This document shows, piece by piece, positions 1 to 12,011 of a DNA stretch of 64,000 nucleotides. The notes under the pieces were generated by a model. That model was given only the letters and a program-made list of their open reading frames with translations. It ran no database searches and had not been told where the DNA came from. The DNA lies in assembly GCF_019279795.1 (NCBI RefSeq), contig NC_056747.1:1007272657-1007336656 (forward strand), written 5' to 3'. The translations under genes were made by a program, and so were the position numbers. How positions within the stretch are numbered: the first letter of the stretch is position 1; every line of letters starts with the position of its first letter. Origin of the DNA: Protopterus annectens (taxonomy: Eukaryota; Chordata; Ceratodontiformes; Protopteridae).

Positions 1-199
1 GCAAGTTGTCACCCTGCACACTTCACCTCCCACATCACTCAAACCCACATCACACATACCTACATATGTAGAGGTCAACACCAGAAACATACATAAACAC
101 CAGACACCTCCCAAACACAAGTATAAGCATGCTACACATTCTACGTCCAGTGCAGAACACAACACCATAATAGTTCTTGCACCACTGTCTCACCTGTCA

Positions 200-745
200 A
201 GCCCTTAAGGCAAAACACTAAAAGCAACATATTAGTCATAGGTGATTCCATTGTGAGACACGCAGATGTCACTCTCATCAGGCTAGATAAGGAGAAGGTC
301 ACAGTCATCTGTCTTTCAGGTGCCAGGATCTGCCATATCACACATGCACTCACATACCCAAAAACAGGTACTGTTGTGACTGTCATATTACATGTTGGTG
401 TGAATGACTTGAGACATACCTCTCTGTACTATATGAAGAAAGACATGACTGAACTCTTGGGCTATGTGTCTCAGGCAAGTATGTTCCTAGCCTTAAGCAG
501 CATTCTACCTTCACCTAGGATGATGCCTCAATACAAGTAGAAAATGACTGACCTCAATAATTACCTTAGCTTTCTTGTCATTGTATGGGGATACAGTATC
601 TGTCAGCCTGGGATGACATGATCGATAGACCTCAATTTCCTTGCCAGAGATGGTCTTCATCTGTCACCTCTGGGATTTTGGCTACTGTCCAAGGCTTTTG
701 CCACCCCCATAGAGCCCCTTTTAGGTGGTTTCTCAAGGACAAAAG
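200..745 (+). pseudogene. CR1-like ORF1 esterase remnant (copy A)
   Basis: The segment translates to fragments of an SGNH/GDSL hydrolase-like domain, as found in ORF1 proteins of many CR1/L2 LINEs, where it is thought to help bind nucleic acid or membranes during retrotransposition. Visible blocks are GDSIVRH (catalytic Ser block), HVGVNDL (Gly-Asn block) and RDGLHLSP (the Asp-x-x-His block). The blocks are split by a stop near 540 and by frame changes after 600, so no protein can be made. Alignment with 19500-20030 fixes the identity. Confidence 0.8.
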
Positions 746-786
746 TCCAGGTGTGAAATCCTAGTATAAAAAAAAAACTCAAGGTT

Positions 787-3700
787 ATGCTGCTAAACAA
801 TAGGTGTCTTAACATGAAAGTGCAGTCACTGGAAGCAGTCCTCACCTTGGAAGACTTACACACTTGTGCAGTCAAGGAGACCTGGTTCACTGCTCTAGAG
901 AGCACCCCAACCATATCTGACTACATCTCCTTCCACACATTCAGACCACAAACTGAAGGTGTGAAAACTACAGGAGGTGGTGTATCGATATTCATTACAT
1001 ATTTTATTTATTTATTTTTATTTAACGTTTGTTTGCTGGGAAAGTCCAACTTGGAACAAAGCCAATTTTCAGTGGAGGCCTGGGGAGAAACACTCCAGAG
1101 GCATGTCTTTGTAACATGGGAGGAAACCGGAGGACCCACACAAATGCACGGAGGACATGCAGACTTTGCACACGAGGCACTCCAGCCTAGAATTGAACCA
1201 GAGAATCTCTTGCTGTGAGGTGACAATGCTGCCACTGTACCACTGCGCCATCCATAAATACACATATAAATACAATGCCAGATTGGAAATAGTAGGATTC
1301 CTGGAGATACTTCAGGTACAATTAACTGTTGGTAAGACACCTATTCAAGTCATTGCTGGCTACAGGACCCCGTTTGTGAATCAGGACACCCACTCTGCCT
1401 ATTTGTATCTACTTGAGTCTATCAAGATACATCCAAACACCATGGCTTTGGGCGACTTTATCTAACCATCCATTGACTGAGTAAATTACTCATGCTATAA
1501 CTCACTTTCCCAAAGGTTCCGCGACTTTGTTATCTCCAAGGTACTGGACCTGCTGGTTGACACACTCACAAGGGGTGCCATCTTCCTGGATCTGGTGCTT
1601 ACCAATATGGGGGGGCACTCCAGCACCACCACTGTGAGGTCTCCCCTAGTGATATCTGACCACAAATCAGTATAATCCAAAGTAGCTATCACCACCGCTA
1701 AAAGCAAAGAAACTAAAACACTTCTCCAAAGCACATTATTACCTCTTACAGGATGGTATACATAGCTGCACTGTTCCTCCCTCCTCAGATGGAACAGGCA
1801 ACTATGGCAAATTCTACACCAATGCTTTATACAAACAGCTATTTAACTGCATTGACTTGGCCATACATGACAGCACCACAACAAGCTTCACGAGGAAGAG
1901 CAAACCTGCCTCGTGGACAACTGCCATTAACAGGCTTTACAATGAGAGGAAGAAATTGCTGTCTAAGAGTAAGAGGGAGGGAGCCCTCCTAAACTGAAAA
2001 CACTCCCTCCTCCGCTTAAACAAGCAAATAAGACTTCTTGTAAGGTCCTCAAAGGCAAACTATGAATCCAAATTATATTCCTCAACTAAGGACAACCATA
2101 AGGCATTTTTTAGTTACATCCATTGCGTAAAAGGTCAAGCCCATATTTGTGCCAAAATGGTAGTTAATGATATCACATATACTGAGCCTGTGGATATAGC
2201 AGACCTGTTAGCTGACAGGTTCTATGAAAACTTCACTCCCCTGTCATTGCCACACATACCTCATGACATCCCTATCACCTGTCCCCTACCTTGTATCTGT
2301 AAAGAGCAAGTCATAAACGCCCTCTCTAAGGACAAAAATGCAGCATTTATGGAACTTGATAACATCCCAGGCTGTGTCCTACATGGGCTCTAACAAGAAT
2401 TAGCAGCAGCACTGGGTACTCTTTTCAACCATATCCTAAGCACAGACCTTGTCCCAGATAAATGGAAAATGACCACCATTATTCACCTGCACAAAAGTGA
2501 TGCTTCCACTCACCCTAGGAACTATAGACCTATTAGCCTGATTAGCCTTATTTACAAGGCGATGGAGCAAATCATCATGGGCCTTATCAACAAAGATATA
2601 GGTAAGCTCCAAACACTTGCCTCTACTCAGTTTGAATTTATCAAAGGGAGATAATGCCTATGAAACATTGTGGACTTCTTTAAGACAGTCACCAAGGTCC
2701 TGGATGAGGGGAAATCTGTGTGTACAGCCTACCTAGACTTAGCCAAGAAGTTTGACACTATCCCCCATTCAGGTGTCATTGACAAACTCACCCAGCTAGG
2801 TATCAACTCTTATATCGTTAGATGGGTCACTGACTGACTCACTGATAGAACCCATATAGTCAAAATAGGCGAATCCACCTCCAACAGCACACCTGTAACC
2901 AGTGGTGTTCCCATTCCCCAGGGATCTATCCTGGCACCTCTACTGTTTGGATCCTAGTTCTCCAAAGTGCAAGCTAAAACTAAAGGATCTTTGGCTGACA
3001 AAGTTTGCTAATGACTTCAAACTGGGAGCTGTCATAGAATCTCCAAACTATATCAACATCCTACAAGAGGGTCTTACACACACAAATGATTGATGCCAAA
3101 GTCATGGCCTTAATCTAATTGCCAAAAAATGTATTATTATCCCTTTCAGTATGTGCGATGTTCCTGCTAACTACCACATCAATAACAAAACACTAAGTAT
3201 GCACTCACTGGTGAGAGACCTGTGCACACAAGTTTACAGTAACCTTACCTTTGATCAGCATGTTTCCAAAGTGGTAAGCAGGGCATTCTATATTGCTCAT
3301 CTCATAAGTAAGGCCATTGCATCCAGAAAATGAAAGAAGTTATAACTACTCTGTACTCCCCAGTCATCAGGCCAGTAATGGAATACAGTGCTCCTTTTGG
3401 TATGTACCTGTCCAAGCACCTGCAGCAATTGGAGAGACCACAAAGGTTCCTCACAAGGATAATTCAAGGTCTTCAGCATCTGTCCTATGTGGATCATCTG
3501 AGATCACTATCACTTCAGTCTATTTCATACAGAATACTCATAGGTGATCTATGCCTTGCATATAAGTCAATCTTTGACAATGCTTTATTGAAATGCTGCA
3601 TATCTGCAAATCAAATGGTACATGGGTTACTCACTCTGAAGACTTTAACCTGGTATGTGACAGCATTAGAGCATGTTCGAGGGTCATATTTGTCTCCCAG

Positions 3701-3857
3701 ACATTATCACACCTTTGGAATGGACTCCCACTTCATGTCAAACAGAGCACCTCATTGGCCCTCTTCAAACACAATCTGGATGATTGGATGTGTAACTGTA
3801 AATTGACACTGGGGGTTCCACTTGTGTTCCTCCTGGACTGGGGCAATTGTTGTTGAT
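787..3857 (+). pseudogene. CR1-like ORF2 (endonuclease-RT) remnant, copy A
   Basis: Broken coding region of a LINE polyprotein. The endonuclease start (LNNRCLNMKVQSLE, then VKETWF) is at 787-900, cut by a SINE, and resumes from about 1290 with VQLTVGKTPIQVIAGYR. The RT follows: NYRPISLISL near 2520, a motif A remnant (LDLAKKFDTIPH) near 2740, a motif B remnant near 2905 and FANDFKLG in place of FADD near 3005. The C-terminal region runs to about 3850. At least ten stops or shifts are evident. Its motif A keeps FDT, which shows that the FNT of the 22-kb copy is a derived change. Confidence 0.85.
1002..1253 (-). repeat. tRNA-derived SINE (family 1), complete
   Basis: Read on the minus strand it starts with a tRNA-like head: GGATGGCGCAGTGGTACAG gives an A box and GGTTCAATTCTAGG a B box (pol III promoter pair). 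A central block follows (GGTTTCCTCCCATGTTACAA, AGACATGCCTCTGGAG). The tail is CCCAGCAAACAAACG with AAATAAATAAATA repeats. The 46.5-kb copy has the same order. It interrupts the endonuclease frame of CR1 copy A, so it is younger than that LINE. Confidence 0.85.
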
Positions 3858-3915
3858 CATGAAAATGATGGTAGAACGTGGCTAGGCTTGTAAAGGCCTT
3901 AGGGCCATTAGTCTA

Positions 3916-4066
3916 GTTGTTGTTGTTATGTCTTTTGGCTTTTCCCGGTTAGGGGTCGCCACAGCGGAACTCCAGTCTGCTAATAATTGGCAGATAGATT
4001 TTTACGTGCCGAGTTGCCAGCCCTGACGCACAACCTTCAACGAAGGTATGCCCATTCACACATGTA
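3916..4066 (-). repeat. SINE (family 2) 3' part with RTE-type tail
   Basis: The reverse complement matches the 3' two thirds of the SINE at 63016-63247: GTGAATGGGCATACCTTCGT, GTTGCGCGT-like block, CTGGCAACTCGGCACG, then CCGCTGTGGCGACCCCTAAC and a final run of CAA triplets. The tRNA-like head is missing, so the copy is 5'-truncated. Its last about 45 bp are also the 3' end of the RTE LINE at 57.8 kb. It lies directly after the tail of CR1 copy A. Confidence 0.8.
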
Positions 4067-4143
4067 ATATGAGTCAGTCAAAGTCCATGTGGGAGTACAT
4101 GACCTGTGATATACCTCCTCAGATTATAATTAGATAAACTTAT

Positions 4144-6846
4144 TTGAGCTCTCGGAAGATGTCTGTGCGGTCACTGACACATGACTTAAAGGCACAAAGG
4201 GCACACCAACAGTGCCAGGTTATTATGCCTTCCACACATTTAGATCAGCTAATTCACAGGCAGGGGCTAAAAGTGGAGGTGTCTCTATGTACATCCAAAC
4301 TAAAGATACTTCAAGGCTGGTCAAACAGGACAATGCACTTGAGCTGCTCCATGTTCAATTCACAATAGGCAAAATCCAATACCACTTCCATGCAAGCTAT
4401 AGGCCCCACTATGACCCAGAACAACCATATCATGTATGTAAATTTATTAGAAACACCAACCATCCAACCCATTACCATATTCATGGGTAACTTCCATTAT
4501 CCTATTCTTACCTGGGAATCCTATAAGACAACAAACATAATGGCACAGAGATTCCTGGCTTTTGTAAACACAGACTCTCTGGACCAGATAGCAAATACAC
4601 CAAACAGGGGTGCAACCATACTGGATCTGGTCCTCAACAATATGGGTAAGTTATGCACAACCCCGTACTGTAATATCTTTCCTGGCAAGGTACGAATGCA
4701 AATTGGCCTCCTTTGAAGTAAAAATGAGCTATGGACCCCCAGCTGGAATATTCAGGAACTACTCCAAGGTTAACCTCCAGCTATTAGGTGATAAACTGGC
4801 CAAATCTCAAGTTCTCATAAACACTGAGAACACTGCGACTTATGCAGCAGTGTTCACAGAAACCCTATACAAGCATGTTAATAGCTGTATAGAGGCAGCT
4901 GTATGCACCAGAGGGGAGTATGGAACTAAATGAAAATTAAACAACGTTGGTGGAATCACAGAATCAATAGGCTGTATAACAGAAAGAAGAAACTCAAAGC
5001 AAAATGTAGGAGGTGCAGCACATAGCAGGATAAAAGCACTCTCATCAAAGTGAACAAAACAGAGGACAAATGAAGTCTACCAAAGCCAGATTTGAGGTAA
5101 GTTCAGGCTCCCAAGCCAAGCAAGCCAAGGACAACCACAAAGCATACTTTACATATGTCCACAACATCAAAGGCAACACACAATTGTGTGCACATCTCAA
5201 CGTAAATGGAACCACCTATAATGGAGCAGAAGAAAGAGCAAACCTCCTGGCTGATAAACTCTGTCCCAACTTTACCTGTGTGCCCCTCTCAACCTTCCCT
5301 CAAGAAATACCATCAAATCTAAGTAACCCTGCTATCGCAAGGGAACAGGTCCTTAATGCTCTGGCTAGGAAGTAGTACAGTGCATCAATGGGCCCAGACA
5401 ATATCCTAGCATGCCTTCTAAATAGCATTAAACATGACCTTTCTCGGCCTCTGGAATTAATATTTCACTGCAGCCACCAAAAAGGCTTCATGCCTCATGA
5501 ATGGAGAACAGCAGCAGTCATTCCACTGCATAAAGGTGGGCTATTTACAGTCCCTGGAGAGTACAGACCCAGAAGTCTCAGTAGACTGATATGTAAAGCC
5601 ATGAAAAGAATTATCATGGAGATGATCAATAGAGATGTAGTACACCTCCAGACATTGGACCAAACCCAGTTTGCTTTCTTTAAGTGCAGATCATGCCTAC
5701 CCAACCTGGTGGACCTATTTGAGAAGGTAACCAAAGCAATGGATGAGGGGACAAAATGGTTCACACAGTCTACCATGGCCTGACAAGGCATGTGACACTA
5801 TACCTCTATCAGGCATAGCTGACAAACTCATGAGGTTAGGTACAAGCTAGCATGTCAGCCAGTGGATAGCCAAGTAGCTCACAGACAGGACCCTGGAAGT
5901 TAGCATAGGGGAGTCCACCTCTGCAAACAGGCTAGTCACAAGTGGATTCCCTCTTGAATCATTCCTGGGAGTACTTCTCTTAGACATTTATTTGGCTGAA
6001 GTCAGTGCCACTGTCAGTGAACTTTGGTTGACTAAATTTGCAGATGATTGAAAATTAGGAGCTGTCATTGAAGCACACATTGACACAAATGTTCTCCAGG
6101 AGAGGCTGACACAGATATACAACTGGTGTCAGAGCCATGCGGTAAAACTAAATGCCAAGAAATGCACAATACTATGCTCTGGGAAGTCATCCACCCCTGG
6201 TAACTATCAGCACACCTCTAACAGTTGACCTAGTAGTCAAGGACTTAGGGACACACATAGATGGTGATCTAGCCTCTGACTGTCACGTGTCTACAGTATT
6301 GGGGAAATCATTCTCTGTTGTGCAACTTATTAACAAAGGTATGGCATGTAAGTCCTATGAAGTCATTGTTCCAATGTATTCTGCATTCATCCGACCTATC
6401 ATTGAGTGCAATGTCACTTTTGGTATGTACCTAGCCAGGCATATCCAACAATTGCAACATCCATACAGGTTCCTCACTAAACCAATACAGGGCATACATA
6501 AAATGTCCTGTGCAGGCCACGTCAAGGCCCTATCCCTGTATTTTGTGTCCTACAGCCTTTGGAGGGGAGATGTATACCTGCCATACAAGGCATTATCAGA
6601 CCTCACTGTGGACCACCTGCATATACATGAAACAACTAGCACCAGAATTACTCATTCTACAGACCTACACCTTGCCTGTGGTATAAATAGGACATGCTGG
6701 AGAGACAGGTCTGTATTCCAGAGACTACACCCTATATAGAACAGGCTCCCTAACCATATGAAGCAGAGTTCCACCCTAATGCAAATCAAGTGCAAGTTAC
6801 ACAATTGGATGGGGAACAGGACAAGCATCCCTGATTTGGGACCTAT
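4144..6846 (+). pseudogene. CR1-like ORF2 remnant, copy B
   Basis: Translated blocks in order: endonuclease pieces (DVCAVTD, GGVSMYIQTKDTSRLV, VQFTIGKIQYHFHASYR at 4150-4400; SRGATILDLVLNNMG-like at about 4610). RT pieces start with NHKAYFTYVHNIKGN near 5140, SMGPDNILACLL near 5385 and EWRTAAVIPLHKGG near 5500. QTQFAFFKCRS lies near 5660 and FADD followed by a stop near 6040. C-terminal blocks include NVTFGMYLARHIQQLQ near 6410 and NRTCWRDRSVFQRL near 6690. Stops and frameshifts separate the blocks, so it is non-functional. Confidence 0.85.
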
Positions 6847-6900
6847 GCCTGTAACAGACACAGGGAAACTGCAGATGGTTCATCTCCCGGGCCCCTGTTT

Positions 6901-7146
6901 ATAAGTGTTTCATCTCCCTTTTTGATAATCTTGTACATAGTTTCCTCTTTTTTGTTTCTCCCCCTTTTTTACAGGCTATGTTATACAAGAGGCTACAGTA
7001 TAAATGTATATATTCATGACAAAACTTTTTCACTTTGTACTTAACTTTGTTTTTTCTTGATTGTATTGTCATGCCATATTGTTTCATTGTCCTTTTGATA
7101 AATCAATTAAAAGTTATTTGAGAAAAAAATAAGTGCTTCATCTCCC
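6901..7146 (+). mobile_element. 5'-truncated L1-like 3' end with target duplication
   Basis: A 210-bp insert (6919-7128) is bounded by an 18-bp direct repeat, ATAAGTGTTTCATCTCCC at 6901 and the same with one T-to-C change at 7129. The insert ends in AATCAATTAAAAGTTATTTG and a short poly(A). Its T/C-rich 3' UTR style (TTGATTGTATTGTCATGCC) resembles L1 3' ends, though without coding sequence the family call is tentative. The duplicated flanks are CR1 copy B 3' UTR, so the insertion came after that LINE. Confidence 0.7.
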
Positions 7147-7273
7147 AAAACCCTGCTTACACTTGTCAAGGGTATCAGACCTTGTCAGAGATTTGGGATG
7201 CATGTCTGGGCTTAAAGATGCCCTTGTGTTCGTTAGCCTAGTAAACACCTATGAACCCATGGACCCATGAGCC

Positions 7274-7610
7274 TTGACTGTATTACCTTTCTGATGACAT
7301 TTCTCTCCTGTGCTGACATTCAGTCCTGTGCTTTGATGTCGATGGGTTGGTTGTAGATGTGTACCCATCGATGTCTACAACACAATCCTGAAAGTGAAAC
7401 ATAAACATTTCTATGAGTACATTTCATTCTGTGAATCCACAGCCCTTACTACAGCATCCATCATAATGTACACAAATTATGCTATACACATTCTAAATGG
7501 CAAAGTACAATATGTGTGAATGACCAGTACAAGTAGCATATCTACAGCAACAATGGATGAAACTAATTCATATTAATGTAGATAGCCACCCTGTAAATCA
7601 GACACATAGC
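7274..7610. other. Gene-free stretch with one short palindrome
   Basis: No coding signal is seen. A hairpin is formed by GATGTCGATGGGT (7338) and ACCCATCGATGTC (7362), 13-bp arms with a short loop. The stretch ends at a minus-strand AATAAA (about 7612) that could be the poly(A) signal of the decayed gene upstream of it. Confidence 0.5.
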
Positions 7611-7737
7611 TTTATTTCCCTGCATCAATGAGAAAGATGATAGGGATGTGACACAGTTATCATCACTTGCACAGGGTATTGTATGGGGGTGCAAGAGGGC
7701 TAGGCAGACCCAATAGGCTGGCAAGCATGTGTGTGAG

Positions 7738-8616
7738 TCAGGAAAGGAAGCAGGCAAGATGGACCATGGAAATGTTGCTTGTGTGTCTGTAGGTGCCCTC
7801 AGTGTGATAGTAGTGTGTGAGTATCTGCATGAACCCTGTCAAGCTCAGTGCTAGCCCTATGTGTCTGTATGTTGGACAGCTGTGAGATGTATATGGTAGA
7901 GCTGACAGTTCATCATCTCCACCCCCATGAGAATTGGCTCTGCCAGGAGTTGCACTGGCACCTCCATGCCCAAGGTCAAATGCTGTGCTACTGCCTGAGG
8001 ATGACTGATGTCTCCTGGGAATGTGTCCTCCCCAGGAATGTCCAGGACCATGAGCCCATGGTCTGCTACATCTTGGTGTGAACAGGACAGTCCCCTCTGG
8101 AGCGCTGGATGTACTGCCACTACGGGAGCGTGATTGTGCATGGCCACATTGACTCTCAACAGATGTAGTTGCTGACCTACACCCACGAGGCTGATGCTCT
8201 ACTCCAGTGAGATGTTCTATCACAGACAACGTGCATTCCAAAATGGATAGTGTATGATCTCTATCAGACCTACCTCTTCCCACTGTGTCAGTCAACTGTT
8301 CCAGGGTATCAGCCACATGGTGGAGGCAGTCACAGATGTCAGACTGTGCTGCATCCGTAACCCTGAGCATTTGTTGGGAGTTTCTTTATGAGCATGCCTG
8401 TGCCTCCATGATGGCCCTAAACATACACTGAGTGACACGTAATGAGACACCTGCGACTGGTAGTGGTGGGACAGCAGGCCTACTACGAGTACCCCTATCA
8501 ATCCACCTGTATGGAACTTCACTAACTGTTTGGCTATGGCCAATGTTGACAGTCACTGAAGCCACAGTAGCCATACTTCCCTGTTCAATGTCCCCAGCCT
8601 CCGACTGCCCAATATC
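7738..8616 (-). pseudogene. Harbinger-type MYB-like gene, 3' part (split by hAT-1)
   Basis: One minus-strand frame stays open from 8616 to 7738 except for a single TAA at 8386-8388. The translation has a leucine-rich helical piece (CDCLHHVADTLEQLTDTVG) and then a low-complexity Ser/Gly/Arg-rich tail. Its first codons (GAT ATT GGG) are the target duplication of hAT-1, and they continue in phase the codons at 15504-15511, so the two parts were one exon before the insertion. A minus-strand AATAAA follows near 7612. I do not recognise the C-terminal domain; the assignment comes from the other half. Confidence 0.55.
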
Positions 8617-8664
8617 CACGGTCGGCCTTAGGCATAGGCGAACTGGGCGACCGCCTAGGGTGCA

Positions 8665-8870
8665 GTAAAGGCCAGCCTCTTAAAGGGTGCAGTTTTTATT
8701 TGTTTATTTTAATTAAGAAAGCATGCACTCTTCTCTGCGCCCTGTAGAAGTGTAAAGCGCCATAGCGTGCGCTCTTCTCTGCGCCCTATTGAAGTTAAAG
8801 CTCCGTAAAGGCCAGCCTCTTAAAGGCACAGTTTTTATTTATTTGTGCATTTATTTTAATTGAGAAAGTG
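8665..8870. repeat. Internal subterminal duplication of hAT-1
   Basis: The block starting GTAAAGGCCAGCCTCTTAAA at about 8665 recurs at about 8805. It includes GCAGTTTTTATTT and TTTATTTTAATT(A/G)AGAAAG. Between them CTCTTCTCTGCGCCCT occurs twice (8730 and 8771). The duplication places two copies of the subterminal sequence near the left end of the element. Confidence 0.75.
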
Positions 8871-8993
8871 TTGCTGCTGACATCATCACATGTGGGTGCA
8901 TGCGTACATCATGACGTCTGCTTCGTGAGGCAGACTGTCAGCCTGTTAGAAAGTGGAATTTGGCTGAAGGGTGGGCTCGGACTGTGTGTACTC

Positions 8994-9019
8994 TCGCTCT
9001 CTCTCTCTCTCTCTCTCTG
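8994..9019 (+). repeat. (CT)n microsatellite
   Basis: About 13 CT units within hAT-1, with no coding context. Confidence 0.9.
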
Positions 9020-10585
9020 TTTACTTTCTGTTCTCATTCTCCAACTACCATGGTGGTTGAACAGTGAGTGAATGAGAGTGAGTGAAGTTGAACTAAGTGC
9101 TTCAAGTGCGTGAACCCCCATCTGAACCTGAACAGACCGTAACTTGTAATTGTTCCACAAAATTCTACAACTATCATGTTGTACACACCAATAAATAGTA
9201 ACTTAAGGCAGGGGTTAACAGTTTACAATTTGTTTTCTTTTTCTGACAGTTAAAGCTCCTGAGATAGATTATGTGCTGTTGCCATAAATTAGCCACAGTT
9301 ATACCAGTTAACAAAGGTGAGAAAATGCACTAAATGTAAATATCAAGCTTGCTTTACTTCAAGTGAAGCATCTGAAATGCTGTAAAAAGTAAACGAGTCC
9401 TGCTAATATTTCTTTTACTGACTTTTTTAGTTTTCTGCATGTATTTAAGAGTAAATTAAGTTATATTTTCAGACAGCATAACTCAAAATCAAATCTTAAC
9501 ATCAAATAATGTAGTTAATACAGAACAGTGGTATTTCAGTTTATTGTTTTATATATTCTCAGTTTATTGCTTTATATATTCTCAGATGCATTAAAGTGTC
9601 AGCTCATAATAACATTTGCATTGTTAGGTGTGCACCATAAAACACCTCTGAATTTTCTTGTGGCTCACACACTCTTTTCATATGTTTTTTTTTTTTTTGT
9701 TTTGGTGACATAGCATTGACTTAAATGATGACTCACTTTATTTGTATACTTTGATTTGAGTATCCAGGAATAATTTTATAATTACTGAATTGTCAACAAC
9801 TTAATGAACTCAACTAAAATGTTTAAAAAATAACTATTATAGTTTTAGATTGGTTATTCTGCTATGCAGCTTTATATTGTTTCTCAAAGAACTGTGACAA
9901 GAATTTGATAAAGAAAGTATATTGGTCTGTGTGGAAACAAGACTGTGGATGTAAATCATATTCTATGTCTTTAGGATGTGAAAACTGTAAAGTTTCTTTC
10001 ATGTGAGGGGTACAAGACACAGCATGCACTTACCTGACAGATAAACATAAGGTACATTTCTAAATGTATATCTATAACTTACAAAGACAGTTGCCTGAAG
10101 AACTTAAATCCTTGCACAGCTCAAATGCTTTCAGATAAGAAATAAAAGAACATTTTAATAGTATGTTGGTTGGAGAAGATATATACTTAATTGATGTAAG
10201 AGAAAATATTATATATCTCTCTATATATATCCTTAAACTAAGGAACTAACTGCCTGAAGAAAAATACAAGCTTACAACACATTGCTTCAAAGAAAGCTGG
10301 CTGCTCAGCAGAGTTTTTTGAACAGACTACTCCCCAGATGATCTAGGGATAAGCTAGCAGCCAGGAAATGGATAAACCAGCTGGGGAGAGATGGGAGTGA
10401 ATGATCAACACTGGCTTCCCCATACCAGAGGAAGACACACCTCTCAGCTATCCAGATTTTAATAGCACATCACTGATTTTGCCACATATTTTTGCACTGT
10501 CCCTCATAACATGTCTGATTCTTCTGTCAAATCACTAAGGATTACACTCAGACAAAACTGTTACACATTAAGAGTTTTATACTTC
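9020..10585. other. Gene-free interior of hAT-1
   Basis: AT-rich sequence with no coding signal. A short 22-bp tandem (TTATTG(T/C)TTTATATATTCTCAG) lies at 9541-9585. Confidence 0.6.
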
Positions 10586-10589
10586 GTAT

Positions 10590-11175
10590 CGATCAGAAAC
10601 TGCAAATATTATTGAGTACAATGCCCTATTCGGGATGTACCTTACTAGACACCTGCAACAACTAGAGAGGCCTCAAAAATACCTCACCAAGAGGATAACA
10701 GCCTAAAACAGATGCCCTATGCCACCAGGCTAAAAAAAAACTCAGCTGTACTCGGTTGCATACAGGCTACTCAGAGGGGATCTCTGCCTGACATACAAGG
10801 CTATGTCAAACCCTGAATTGCTGGAAATGCTCCACCTAAGGAAAATCTTCCTAAGCTACATGATCTAGGGACCTTAACCTAACCTCAACAGTAAACAGGA
10901 CTTGTTGGAAGGACAGATTTGTGTCCCAGAGACTCCCCTTGCTTTGGAATAAGGTCCCCATATATGTGAGGCAGAGGTCTTCATTAGCGCTCTTCAAGAA
11001 GAATCTTGATGAGTGGATGGGGAACAGGAAATTCACCCTGGGAATCACTTCTGTGGCCCTGCTCGGCAGAGGCACAGTTAACTAAACCATGTGGGGGGCC
11101 CAAGCCGAAACATTTTGGCTATGCTTAATTATGCCCTAGGGCCAATAGCCTAGTACCTACCTATGAACCTATGAT
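10590..11175 (+). mobile_element. CR1-like LINE fragment, copy C (RT C-terminus and 3' UTR)
   Basis: Matches 22385-22980 of the near-intact CR1: IIEYNALFGMYLTRH, RPQKYLTKRI, YRLLRGDLCLTYKAMSNPEL, LWNKVPIYVRQRSS-like blocks, then GGCACAGTTAACTAAACC and a 3' end of GGGCCAATAGCCTAGTACC with degenerate ATGAACC units. Frameshifts and stops are present. It is strongly 5'-truncated, the usual outcome of LINE insertion, and is nested in hAT-1. Confidence 0.9.
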
Positions 11176-11354
11176 GCAAAACCTATTAATCTATCAACTT
11201 TTTAAAATGAATTAGAGCAATATTTTAAAAATGTCCTTGACTTTTTAGGCCTCTGTTCCCCATTATTTTTAGATTTGTCCAAAAATCATGAGCATAGAAG
11301 TTGAGAGATAATTGTTAATCGCTATGTAATCCAATGTAACTACTGTCTGTTTAA

Positions 11355-11459
11355 CTGTGGAGCTTTTCTCCCCGGGCCTCCGCTGAAAATGGACCTACGT
11401 CCAGTCGGACACTCCCAGTCAACAAATGTAAATAAATAAAATAAATAAATAAATAAATA
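11355..11459 (+). repeat. SINE family 1, 3' fragment
   Basis: GCTTTTCTCCCCGGGCCTCC, CTGAAAATGGACCTACGTCC, then CCCAGTCAACAAATG and AAATAAATAAATA match the tail of the 46.5-kb SINE. The head is absent. Confidence 0.75.
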
Positions 11460-11756
11460 TGGAGGGAGTGCGTTGGTGAGAAAAGGCCTAGAATTGTACT
11501 ATTTGCATGGACAGAGTTTTGGAGACAAAAAAAAACACCAATAAGCATATTTGTTTTCACACTTTGGCCCCACGGCCTGCTGATCATCAGGACCCCCCTG
11601 CACACCAGTAGGTGCTTTTGTTCTCTTTCAGTAGGATGAGGGCCAACTGGGAGTGGCCATTGAGGGAGATTTGTGCTATTTCTTGTTTAAACCTGCCTCT
11701 CCACACATGTTCAGCTATGCTGAAAAAGACAGGACATGCAATGGGTTGTCTACATA

Positions 11757-12011
11757 ATGGTCCTTCATTCTGCAAGTGACATATATCAGCATGCAATACT
11801 GCTCACCAACCTCAAGGCATGGGAGATGATTTCCCTGACAGGCGAGCAAACTGTGCCCCTTCACTTGTCCCCCTCCCTGCCTAGATGGTCCTTCATTTTT
11901 GCAAGTGACGTATATCAGCATGCAATACTGCTCATCAACCTCAAGGCATGGGAGATGATTTCCCTGATAGGAGAGCAAACTGTTCCCCTTCACTTGTTTC
12001 TCTCCCTGCCT
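11757..12011. repeat. Tandem duplication, 127-bp unit, two copies
   Basis: TGGTCCTTCATT...CTCCCTGCCTAG occurs twice at a spacing of 127 bp (11758 and 11885), with under about 8% difference. The open frames over it are by-products of the repeat. Confidence 0.85.

Larger units (their letters stand above)
1..3915 (+). mobile_element. CR1-like LINE, copy A, old and decayed
   Basis: A long non-LTR retrotransposon on the + strand whose 5' end lies at or before the window edge. It has the same order as the near-intact copy at 19-23 kb: an ORF1 esterase remnant, an APE-type endonuclease, a reverse transcriptase, then a 3' tail around 3875-3915 with the shared words GGCTAGGCTT and AGGGCCATTAGTCTAGT. 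Stops and frameshifts break every frame, and a SINE (1002-1253) sits inside the endonuclease region. No target duplication is visible. This is clearly the same family as the other CR1-like copies here; assignment to the CR1 clade rests on the esterase ORF1 and the RT C-terminal region. Confidence 0.9.
4130..7270 (+). mobile_element. CR1-like LINE, copy B, 5'-truncated and decayed
   Basis: A second CR1-like LINE in the same orientation as copy A, starting inside the endonuclease (no ORF1) and running to a 3' end at 7249-7273, where degenerate ATGAACC-type octamers follow GTTAGCCTAGTA. An L1-like 3' end is inserted in its 3' UTR at 6919-7128. The coding part carries many stops. Compared with the near-intact copy, divergence is about as large as in copy A. 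Confidence 0.87.
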
